A stretch of 64,000 nt of DNA, from positions 5,800 to 69,799 of the forward strand of contig JBJXEJ010000009.1 in assembly GCA_046154125.1 (NCBI GenBank). Direction: 5' to 3'. Shown piece after piece: positions 35,202-42,784 of the stretch. The notes beneath the pieces were generated by a model. It saw nothing but the letters and a program-made list of their open reading frames with translations, was not told where the DNA came from and ran no database searches. Numbering within the stretch: the stretch's first letter is position 1; every line of letters begins with the position of its first letter. Origin of the DNA: PBB1 sp046154125. GTDB taxonomy: Bacteria > Pseudomonadota > Gammaproteobacteria > Burkholderiales > Burkholderiaceae_C. The position numbers and the translations under genes were made by a program.

Positions 35202-36163
35202 GGGGTCGACTCCGACGATTCCACGCCGTCGACACCCGCCAGCACGCGCAGATGTGCCGCGACGCTCCGACCCAGCGCACTGAGGTTGTAGCCCCCTTCG
35301 AGGCACGACACGATGCGACCCTTCGAATGGCGCTCGGCCACCGCCATCAGACGCCGCGTGATCCAGGCGTAGTCGGCCTCGACGAGGCCGAGCTGGCCGA
35401 GATCGTCCTCGCGGTGCGCATCGAACCCCGCCGAGATGAACAGCATCTGCGGCCGGAATGCCTCCAGGCGCGGCATCCAGTTGGCCTCGATCAACGAACG
35501 GATCTCGGGACCTCGCGTGTACGCTGGGATCGGAACATTGATCATGTTGGTCCCGAGGGGGACACCGCCACTGTGCGGATACAGCGGATGCTGGAAGAAG
35601 CTCACCATCAGCACCCGCTCGTCGCCAGCGATGATGTCCTCGGTGCCATTGCCGTGGTGCACGTCGAAGTCGACGATCGCCACCCGCTCGAGACTACGGA
35701 CGTCGAGCGCGTGGCGCGCCGCGACGCACACGTTGTTGAAGAAGCAGAAGCCCATCGCGGCATGACGCGTCGCGTGGTGCCCTGGCGGACGCACCGCACA
35801 GAACGCGTTGCGCGCGGTGCCGTCGATGACCGAATCGGTCGCCGCCACCGCGGCACCGGCCGCCCTCCGGACCGCGTTCCACGTGCCCGGACTCGCCACC
35901 GTGTCCGGGTCGAGAGAGCGAGGCTCACCCTCCGACATCACCTGCTGAAGCACGTGCTGGATCTCGGTCACGTAGCCGCTGTCATGCGCCAGCGCGACAT
36001 CGCTGAGGTCGACGAACGGTGCGTCGCGCGGCTCAAGGGCGATGTCGAGCCCGACCGCGCGCAGGTGGTCGTCGATGGCATCCAGGCGCTGCGGGGATTC
36101 AGGGTGGCCGCGCCCCATGTCATGAGCGCGGCAATCCGGATGGCTGTAGAAGGCGGTGGGCAT
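35198..36163 (-). CDS. Histone deacetylase-family (class II, AcuC/AphA-like) deacetylase
   Basis: A 321-residue arginase-fold zinc deacetylase. It has GHPESPQRLDAID near the N-terminus, PPGHHATRHAAMGFCFFNN with the catalytic His pair, and VDFDVHHGNGTEDI with the zinc Asp/His. DAHREDDLGQL gives the second Asp. Bacterial members deacetylate acetylpolyamines, acetyl-lysine or amide substrates; which one is unknown. The ATG at 36163 is taken from the family N-terminus. It overlaps the MscS gene by 4 bases and is divergent from moxR. Confidence 0.9.
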   Translation of the reverse strand: MPTAFYSHPDCRAHDMGRGHPESPQRLDAIDDHLRAVGLDIALEPRDAPFVDLSDVALAHDSGYVTEIQHVLQQVMSEGEPRSLDPDTVASPGTWNAVRRAAGAAVAATDSVIDGTARNAFCAVRPPGHHATRHAAMGFCFFNNVCVAARHALDVRSLERVAIVDFDVHHGNGTEDIIAGDERVLMVSFFQHPLYPHSGGVPLGTNMINVPIPAYTRGPEIRSLIEANWMPRLEAFRPQMLFISAGFDAHREDDLGQLGLVEADYAWITRRLMAVAERHSKGRIVSCLEGGYNLSALGRSVAAHLRVLAGVDGVESSESTP

Positions 36164-36211
36164 GTTTGTTCTGGAAACTGACCCGCGCTTTGATCGGTTA
36201 ACGTTATCTCG

Positions 36212-37150
36212 ATGAGTGCCGCACCGACCCAACGCCTGACCGACGATCTCACGCGGCTGATCGATCAGATTAGCACGATCATCGTTGGCAAACGACCGCA
36301 GATCCGCGACTGCGTGGCCTGCATGCTGGCGGGGGGGCACCTGCTGATCGAAGACGTGCCGGGGGTCGGCAAGACGACTCTGGCGCACGCGCTGTCGGTG
36401 TCGCTCGGGTTGCGGTTCTCGCGCATGCAGTTCACCGCCGACCTGATGCCCACCGACCTGATCGGCGTCAGCGTCTACGAACGCTCGAAAGAGAACTTCG
36501 TGTTCCACCCCGGCCCGGTCTTTGCGCAGGTGCTGCTGGCCGACGAGATCAACCGTGCCGGGCCGCGCACGCAGAGCGCGCTGCTCGAGGCGATGGAGGA
36601 GCAGCAGGTCACCGTCGAAGGCGAGACCCGCGCCCTGCCACGTCCGTTCTTCGTGATCGCCACGCAGAACCCGAGCGACCAGCTCGGCACCTATCCCCTT
36701 CCCGAGTCGCAGCTCGACCGCTTCCTGATGTGCATCACGCTCGGCTACCCCGATCGCGCCAGCGAGCGCGAGTTGCTGGCAGGCCTGGACCGACGCGACG
36801 CGGTGAAGCAGCTGCACGCGGTGATGAGCCCGCAGTGCCTGCTGGAAGCGCAACAGGCGGTTCTGTCCGTGCACGCATCGAATGCGCTGCTCGACTACCT
36901 CCAGGCGCTGATCGCCGCCACCCGGTCGGGCGCCTGGTTCCTCGAGGGCCTGAGTCCGCGCGCCGGCATCGGGGTGCTGCGCGCCGCCAAGGCGCACGCG
37001 CTGCTCGACCGGCGTGACCACGTGGCTCCAGACGACATCCAGGCGATCCTGGTGCAGACCGCCGCACACCGTCTGGTCCCGGTTGCAGGCGCCGGCCGGG
37101 GTCGTGCCGAGCAGGTGCGCGCATTGATCGAGGCCACGCCGCTGCCGTGA
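36212..37150 (+). CDS. MoxR-family AAA+ ATPase
   Basis: A 312-residue MoxR ATPase with Walker A DVPGVGKTTLA, Walker B LLADEINRAGPRTQSALLEAMEE and sensor ATQNPSDQLGTYPLPESQLDRF. MoxR proteins act as chaperones for metal-cofactor or envelope complexes, typically with a DUF58 and a transglutaminase-like partner, as here. The stop overlaps the next GTG start (GTGA). Confidence 0.95.
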   Translation: MSAAPTQRLTDDLTRLIDQISTIIVGKRPQIRDCVACMLAGGHLLIEDVPGVGKTTLAHALSVSLGLRFSRMQFTADLMPTDLIGVSVYERSKENFVFHPGPVFAQVLLADEINRAGPRTQSALLEAMEEQQVTVEGETRALPRPFFVIATQNPSDQLGTYPLPESQLDRFLMCITLGYPDRASERELLAGLDRRDAVKQLHAVMSPQCLLEAQQAVLSVHASNALLDYLQALIAATRSGAWFLEGLSPRAGIGVLRAAKAHALLDRRDHVAPDDIQAILVQTAAHRLVPVAGAGRGRAEQVRALIEATPLP

Positions 37151-38133
37151 CCCGATCGGCACGCACCCCAGGGCGCCTGCGCCGTCGTGTCGATGCCTGG
37201 TGGCAGGCCCGCTCTCCGCGCACCGACAGTCTGCTGCTGACGCAGCGCAACGTCTACATCCTGCCGACCCGCGCCGGCCTGATGTTCTGCTTCACGCTGG
37301 GGGTGCTGCTGATTGCGTCGATCAACTACCAGTTGAACCTCGGTTATCTGCTGACGTTCCTGCTGGCGGGCAGTGGCGTCGTGTCGATGCACATGACGCA
37401 CAACACGCTGCGCGGCATGACGCTGCACCTGCGGCCGGTGGGCCCGGTGTTCGCGGGTGAAACGGCGCGGCTCGAAGCCGTGCTGTCGAGTCCTGGCGGC
37501 GCGCGTTACGGCATCGGATTGCGCCTGCAGGATGCCGACGCAACGACGCTGGGCTACACCGACGTCCCCGCCGGTGGTCAGGCGCTGCTGCATCTCGGCT
37601 TCATCCCGGCGACACGCGGACAGCATGTGCTGCCAACCCTGAATGCCGAGACACGCTTCCCGCTCGGCCTGTTCCGTGCCTGGGCAGTGTGGCGTCCGGC
37701 CTCGTCGGTGATGGTGTATCCGCAACCCGAGCGTCCCATGGGCGCCTTGCCACCGGCCCGCGCCCTGGCGGGTGGTCCGGTGCAGTCGCGGATCCGCAGC
37801 AGTGGCGAGTTCGAGGGGATCCGCGTCTACCGGCGCGGTGACCCGCTGAAGAGCATCGCCTGGAAGCAGGCCGCCAAGTCGATGGCCAGCGGAGGCGAAC
37901 TGGTCAGCCGGGACAGCAGCACGCAGAGCCAGCAGCAGTTGTGGCTCGACTGGCAAAGCTGCGGCATCGGCGGAACCGAGGCACGTCTGTCCCGCCTCAC
38001 AGCATGGGTCATCGAGGCCGATCGATGCGATGCCGCCTGGGGCATGAGCCTGCCGGGCCGCGAGATTGCGATCGGCCAAGGCGATATGCACCGCCGCCAG
38101 GGTCTGGAAACCCTGGCGCTGTGGCTGCCGTGA
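37147..38133 (+). CDS. DUF58 domain-containing membrane protein
   Basis: A 328-residue protein with two adjacent hydrophobic helices (about residues 40-80). The DUF58 core has GEFEGIRVYRRGDPLKSIAWKQAAKS. DUF58 proteins are the usual partners of MoxR and may carry a von Willebrand A-like fold in related members. The GTG start overlaps the moxR stop and its own stop overlaps the next GTG, so the three genes form a tightly coupled unit. Confidence 0.92.
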   Translation: MTRSARTPGRLRRRVDAWWQARSPRTDSLLLTQRNVYILPTRAGLMFCFTLGVLLIASINYQLNLGYLLTFLLAGSGVVSMHMTHNTLRGMTLHLRPVGPVFAGETARLEAVLSSPGGARYGIGLRLQDADATTLGYTDVPAGGQALLHLGFIPATRGQHVLPTLNAETRFPLGLFRAWAVWRPASSVMVYPQPERPMGALPPARALAGGPVQSRIRSSGEFEGIRVYRRGDPLKSIAWKQAAKSMASGGELVSRDSSTQSQQQLWLDWQSCGIGGTEARLSRLTAWVIEADRCDAAWGMSLPGREIAIGQGDMHRRQGLETLALWLP

Positions 38134-40196
38134 ATGCACGCCTGTTGGCCTGGCCCGGCTGGGCCTGTCTGCCGCGAGAGACGCGAGACACGCTGTTTCT
38201 GCTCGCTGTCATTGGCTGGACGGTGTTGCCGCACCTGTGGCACCTGCCGCTGTGGTGCACTGCACTCACGGGCATCGTGCTGCTGTGGCGTGCGCGGCTT
38301 GCACTGATCGGCGCGGCGCTGCCAGGGCGCTGGATGCTTCTCGGCGTGCTGGTGACGGCAGCCGGTCTGACCTTCTGGTCCTACCGCTCGATGCTCGGCA
38401 AGGAACCCGGCGTGACGATGGCCGTCGCGTTGATGGCCTTGAAGACGCTCGAACTGCGCGCGCGCCGCGATGCGTTCGTGGTGTTCTTCCTCGGATTCTT
38501 CCTGATCCTGACGCAGTTCCTGTACTCGCAAAGCCTGCCAGTCGCCGCCGCGATGCTGGTGTCGATCTGGGGACTGCTGACCGCGCTCGTGCTGGCCCAC
38601 ATGCCGGCCGGCTCGCCCAGCCTGCGCCAGGCGGCCGGACTGGCCGGCAAGACCGCGCTGCTGGGCGCGCCGGTGATGGCGCTGCTGTTCGTGCTGTTCC
38701 CGCGCATCGGACCGCTCTGGGGCATTCCGCAGGACGGCCTGTCCAGCACCGGGCTGTCGAACGTCATGAGCATGGGCACCGTGGCCGCATTGGCACAGGA
38801 CGACAGCGTTGCGCTGCGCATACGCTTCGAGGGTCCGCCGCCTGCGCCCCGGGATATCTACTTCCGCGGCCCGGTCCTGGGGCATTTCGACGGTCGCGAG
38901 TGGACGCCTCTCAAGCCGAGCTTCCCGGCCCCGATGACGCCGAGCGCCGATCTGCGCGTCGAGGGCGAGCCGATCCGCTATGAAATGACGCTCGAACCAC
39001 TGCGACTGGCGGTCATTCCGATGCTTGAAGCCAGCCCCGAAGCCCCGGTGATCGAAGGCGTTCGGGTCGCGCAGCGCGACGACCTTCAATGGGTGGCAGA
39101 ACGTCCGGTCTACGAGCGCATCCGATTCAACGGCGTCGCCTACCCGCGCTTCAGGCACGGCCCGCAGCAACCGATGATCGGCCTGCAGGACTACATCGAC
39201 CTGCCTCCCGGCCACAACCCACGCACGCTGGCGTGGGCAGTCTCACTGCGCCAGGACCCACGCTATGCACAGGCCGACCCGACCACGCTGGCGCAGGTGT
39301 TGATGACCCAGATCCGCAGCGGCGGCTACGGCTACACGCTGACGCCGGGCCTCTACGGCGAGCAAGACCCCCGCAACGCCATCGACGAGTTCTGGTTCGA
39401 CCGCAAGCTCGGCTTCTGCGAACACTATGCGGCCGCATTCGTCGTGTTGATGCGCGCGCTCGACGTGCCGGCGCGCGTGGTCACCGGCTACCAGGGGCTG
39501 GACCCGACGCCCGTCGACGGCTACCGCATCGTGCGGCAGAGCTATGCACACGCCTGGGCCGAGTACTGGCAGGCAGACGTCGGCTGGGTGCGCGCCGACC
39601 CGACCTCGGTGGTGGCGCCCGATCGGGTGCTGCGCAGCCGGCCACTGGTGGTGCCGTCAGGTCTGGTGGCAGGGGCATTGAACGGCGTCAACCCGCAGTT
39701 GCTGGCGGGTCTGCGCGATGGCTGGGAGGCGCTGAACAACCGCTGGAATCAGTGGGTGCTCAGTTATTCGCGCGGGTCGCAACTCGATCTCCTGCGGCGC
39801 CTGGGCTTCAACTCGCCAGACTGGGAGGACCTGACGTTGCTGCTGATCGGGGCGCTGAGCACGCTGACGCTGGCCGGCGCAGCGTGGGCCTGGTGGGATC
39901 GCCACCACACCAACCCCTGGGTTCGTCAACTTCATCGCCTGCGCGTGGCACTGCGAAGACTGGGCGTCAGCGCGGCCGATCACGAAGCGCCGCGTACCCT
40001 GGCGCAGCGGGTCCGGAGTCAACTGGGCGACGCAGGAGAGCCACTTGCTGCGCTGCTCGATCGGATCGATGCGCAACGATATGGGAGTCGAGGTCCCGCA
40101 CACCCGGATCACGGGCTGACCCGCGAGTTCCTGTCCCGCGCAAAGCGTTGGAAACCGCTCGCCAGCGACCGGCTGCCCCGAACCGGCCCTCGATAA
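38130..40196 (+). CDS. TgpA-like membrane transglutaminase (DUF3488 plus transglutaminase core)
   Basis: About 688 residues from a GTG overlapping the DUF58 stop. The N-terminal part (about 1-190) has several transmembrane helices (DUF3488). A periplasmic transglutaminase core has Cys430 in GFCEHYAAAF, His474 in SYAHAWAEYW and Asp in RADPTSVV, a complete triad. A further helix near residue 575 precedes a C-terminal DUF4129-like segment. TgpA of Pseudomonas is essential, with an envelope role. A longer frame runs upstream inside DUF58 and is rejected. Confidence 0.93.
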   Translation: MNARLLAWPGWACLPRETRDTLFLLAVIGWTVLPHLWHLPLWCTALTGIVLLWRARLALIGAALPGRWMLLGVLVTAAGLTFWSYRSMLGKEPGVTMAVALMALKTLELRARRDAFVVFFLGFFLILTQFLYSQSLPVAAAMLVSIWGLLTALVLAHMPAGSPSLRQAAGLAGKTALLGAPVMALLFVLFPRIGPLWGIPQDGLSSTGLSNVMSMGTVAALAQDDSVALRIRFEGPPPAPRDIYFRGPVLGHFDGREWTPLKPSFPAPMTPSADLRVEGEPIRYEMTLEPLRLAVIPMLEASPEAPVIEGVRVAQRDDLQWVAERPVYERIRFNGVAYPRFRHGPQQPMIGLQDYIDLPPGHNPRTLAWAVSLRQDPRYAQADPTTLAQVLMTQIRSGGYGYTLTPGLYGEQDPRNAIDEFWFDRKLGFCEHYAAAFVVLMRALDVPARVVTGYQGLDPTPVDGYRIVRQSYAHAWAEYWQADVGWVRADPTSVVAPDRVLRSRPLVVPSGLVAGALNGVNPQLLAGLRDGWEALNNRWNQWVLSYSRGSQLDLLRRLGFNSPDWEDLTLLLIGALSTLTLAGAAWAWWDRHHTNPWVRQLHRLRVALRRLGVSAADHEAPRTLAQRVRSQLGDAGEPLAALLDRIDAQRYGSRGPAHPDHGLTREFLSRAKRWKPLASDRLPRTGPR

Positions 40197-40203
40197 TCGA
40201 TCG

Positions 40204-41430
40204 ATGAAACTTGCGCACGCCGACGCCCTTCCCTCAAGCGGTTGCACGCCACGGCCACATCCGACTCTGTCGATGATCGCCTGGGCACAGGCCATGAGTG
40301 TTGCACTGGCGGTGCTGGCACCGACAGCCAGCCACACTGCGGACGGCAGGCTCGCGCTCGCTGCCAAGGCAGGTACAGCGAAGAAGGTTCAGACGATGCG
40401 CGCCCGGCCTGCGATTCGCTCGGATGCCGATCCCGACATCGTGACCTACGGTCGGCGCGCCGACGTGATGCAGTTCGGCGCCGACGTGGCAGCGCGACAG
40501 GGTCTCGATGTCGAAGCGGTGCAGGCCGCGCTGGCACAGTCCCGGTTCGTGCCCGCTGTCGTCAAGTTCATCATGCCGCCGCCCACAGGCAGTGCGAAGA
40601 ACTGGGCGGCGTATCGCGCTCGCTTCATCGAGCCCCGACGCATCAGTGCGGGCGTGGCGTTCTGGCGCGCCAACGAGGCCTGGCTGACGCTCGCCGAGCA
40701 GCGCTTCGGGGTGCCGCCGGAGATCGTCGTCGGCATCGTCGGCGTCGAGACGTTGTACGGCCGGCATATGGGTGGCTTCCGCGTCATCGATGCACTGGCG
40801 ACTCTTTCGTTCGACTTCCCGACCGAGCGCAAGGACCGCAGCGCCTTCTTCCGCGACGAGCTGGAGCAGCTGCTCGTGATGAGCCAGCGCGAGGACCGCG
40901 ACCCCCAGACTTTCAAGGGCAGCTACGCTGGCGCCCTGGGCATGCCGCAGTTCATGCCGAGCAGTGTCAACAAGTACGCGATCGATTTCGATGAAGACGG
41001 CCATATCGACCTGCACGCCAGCGCCGCCGATGTGATAGGCAGCGTCGCGCACTACCTGGCCGAGTTCGGCTGGCAGCGCGGTCTGCCGACGCATTTCGAG
41101 GTGGCTGCGCCCAGCGATCCGGGCGAGCGGGCCGTGCTGCTCGGTCCCGACATCTTGCCGACCTTCACACTGCAACAGTTGATCGATCATGGCGCGGTGT
41201 TCGCAGCCCGGGCGCCTGCCCTGGCCGCCTCGGGCGCAGGGCAAGAGGGCGGCGACGCAGCCTCAGAAGACACCGGCCTGCTCGCGCTGGTGGAGCTGCA
41301 AAACGGCAGTGATGCACCCAGCTACCTGGCCGGCACCGCCAACTTCTACGCGATCACTCGCTACAACTGGTCGAGCTACTACGCGATGGCAGTCATCGAT
41401 CTGGGGCGGGCCATCAGACGGGCGCGCTGA
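40204..41430 (+). CDS. mltB: Lytic murein transglycosylase B
   Basis: Cleaves the glycan strands of peptidoglycan, leaving 1,6-anhydro ends. The 408-residue protein has GIVGVETLYGRHMGGFRV with the catalytic Glu, FKGSYAGALGMPQFMPSS, and the Asp-rich EF-hand-like DFDEDGHIDL. The N-terminus has a signal-like stretch (MIAWAQAMSVALAVLAP) starting at an internal Met (40273), so the true start could be there. The lipobox Cys of MltB is not evident. It follows TgpA by 7 bases and could be in the same transcript. Confidence 0.92.
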   Translation: MKLAHADALPSSGCTPRPHPTLSMIAWAQAMSVALAVLAPTASHTADGRLALAAKAGTAKKVQTMRARPAIRSDADPDIVTYGRRADVMQFGADVAARQGLDVEAVQAALAQSRFVPAVVKFIMPPPTGSAKNWAAYRARFIEPRRISAGVAFWRANEAWLTLAEQRFGVPPEIVVGIVGVETLYGRHMGGFRVIDALATLSFDFPTERKDRSAFFRDELEQLLVMSQREDRDPQTFKGSYAGALGMPQFMPSSVNKYAIDFDEDGHIDLHASAADVIGSVAHYLAEFGWQRGLPTHFEVAAPSDPGERAVLLGPDILPTFTLQQLIDHGAVFAARAPALAASGAGQEGGDAASEDTGLLALVELQNGSDAPSYLAGTANFYAITRYNWSSYYAMAVIDLGRAIRRAR

Positions 41431-41674
41431 ACGGTCCGACATCCTGGCAGGCGCCGATCCACGCGTCGAGATCGGGCACCTCCGCCATCTCGAGGCCGCA
41501 GCTCAGATCCCAGCTCGAGTCGTACCAGCCCGGTCCGCTGACGGCGCGTGCGCCGCCCTCGGCCAACGTCTCGACGGACCTCGCAGGCAGCGGGAAGGCC
41601 GGACACAGCGAAAGAAAAACGAGCGCCCGCGCGATGCGATCGGGCGATGGTCGGTTTGAACCGAGACTGAACAT
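41414..41674 (-). CDS. Small protein of unknown function
   Basis: An 86-residue protein with no recognised domain. Its C-terminal half contains GPGWYDSSWDLSCGLEMAE and ends with a Trp/Cys-containing segment. AGGAG sits 6 bases before the ATG, which supports real translation. The 3' end overlaps mltB by 17 bases tail to tail. The N-terminus (RIARALVFLSLCPAFPLPA) is hydrophobic but preceded by several charged residues, so export is uncertain. Confidence 0.55.
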   Translation of the reverse strand: MFSLGSNRPSPDRIARALVFLSLCPAFPLPARSVETLAEGGARAVSGPGWYDSSWDLSCGLEMAEVPDLDAWIGACQDVGPFSAPV

Positions 41675-41829
41675 GGTGGGCTCCTGAACGGGTGTCGACC
41701 GGTTCGATCGATGACGTCAGTTTTCCGGGACAGCAACGCGCCGGCCATCCCGCCGAGGGGTCGATGGCGGGGTCGAAGTGCACCCCTTGAAGCACCACCC
41801 AGGAAGGGGGCGCTCGCGACCCCACCTAT

Positions 41830-42762
41830 TCAGGTCTGAGGGATCACGCTGACCGACACGTCCATGCCTTGCATCATGCCGCCGCCAAGAATCACGCCGC
41901 GCAGAGGCACGACGTCTGCAAAATCGGCGCCCCAGGCGAGCGTGATGTAGCGGCGGTCGGCGATCTGGTCGTTGGTGGGATCGAATTCGATCCAGCCGTG
42001 ACCCGGCAGGTAGGCGGCGACCCAGGCGTGCGACGCGTCGACCCCCATCAGGCGGGGCATGCCGGGCGGCGGGTCGGTCAGCAGGTAGCCGGAGACGTAA
42101 CGTGCCGACAAGCCATGTCCACGCAGGCAGGCCAGCATCAGATGCGCGAAGTCCTGACAGACGCCGCGACGATGCTGCAGCACCTCATCGACCGAGGTGC
42201 TGACCGTCGTCGCACCGGCATCGAACTCGAAGTCGTCGTGAATGCGATGTGTCAGATCGGTCAACGCCTCGACCCACGGGCGGTCGGGACGCAGCGACTG
42301 CGCGGCATACAAGCGCGCCGCCTCGGACAACGGCACGAGTTGTGTCGGCTCGGCCATGCGTGCCGCGTTCAGGTCCTCCGATTCGTCGGGCCGCCAGCGC
42401 ACGGCATCACGCGCCGCATCGACGGTCATGGGCTCGGAGGAATCGAAACGCGGTCGATCTCCCACCTCGACCTGGCAATGCATCCGGACACGCAACTGGC
42501 GATGCGCCCCATGCAGGCCGAAATGCGAGATCGAATTGCCGAAACTGTCGGTGGCCTCGTGACGCTCGTCGGGCGGGGGATCGATCTGCAGGCTGTGCGA
42601 CACCAGCCGCTGCCAAGGCAGAGCCCGAGGTGTCAGGCGTCCGAGCTGCCACGATTGCGACACAGGCGCGGTGTAGGAATAACGCGTCTCGTGCTCGACC
42701 GTGTAGCGGTCGAATTCGGTTGCCGCTGGCGATTGCTGGTACTGCGTCTGTTGTTGAGACAT
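41830..42762 (-). CDS. Transglutaminase-like cysteine protease (bacterial transglutaminase-like N-terminal domain)
   Basis: A 310-residue cytosolic protein. The N-terminal beta domain has VEHETRYSYTAPVSQSWQLG-type sequence. The papain-like core has Cys202 in RRGVCQDFAHLML, His245 in DASHAWVAAY and Asp in FDPTND. It starts after a Gln-rich MSQQQTQYQQ stretch. It is the last gene of the second ATP-grasp/alpha-E/transglutaminase set, 22 bases after the fused gene. Such proteins are thought to cleave or join isopeptide bonds in a short peptide tag; the substrate is unknown. Confidence 0.92.
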   Translation of the reverse strand: MSQQQTQYQQSPAATEFDRYTVEHETRYSYTAPVSQSWQLGRLTPRALPWQRLVSHSLQIDPPPDERHEATDSFGNSISHFGLHGAHRQLRVRMHCQVEVGDRPRFDSSEPMTVDAARDAVRWRPDESEDLNAARMAEPTQLVPLSEAARLYAAQSLRPDRPWVEALTDLTHRIHDDFEFDAGATTVSTSVDEVLQHRRGVCQDFAHLMLACLRGHGLSARYVSGYLLTDPPPGMPRLMGVDASHAWVAAYLPGHGWIEFDPTNDQIADRRYITLAWGADFADVVPLRGVILGGGMMQGMDVSVSVIPQT

Positions 42763-42784
42763 CGGGCCGGGTCCAGGACGGCGC

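Noticed and set aside
35202..35306. N-terminal extension of the MscS channel to 35306
   Set aside because: The extra residues are Arg/Cys/Gly-rich, lie inside the deacetylase gene and lack family similarity; the TTGA overlap start fits better.
37941..38129. N-terminal extension of the TgpA-like protein into DUF58
   Set aside because: This part is the out-of-frame shadow of DUF58, and the GTG at 38130 overlaps the DUF58 stop in the same way as the previous junction.
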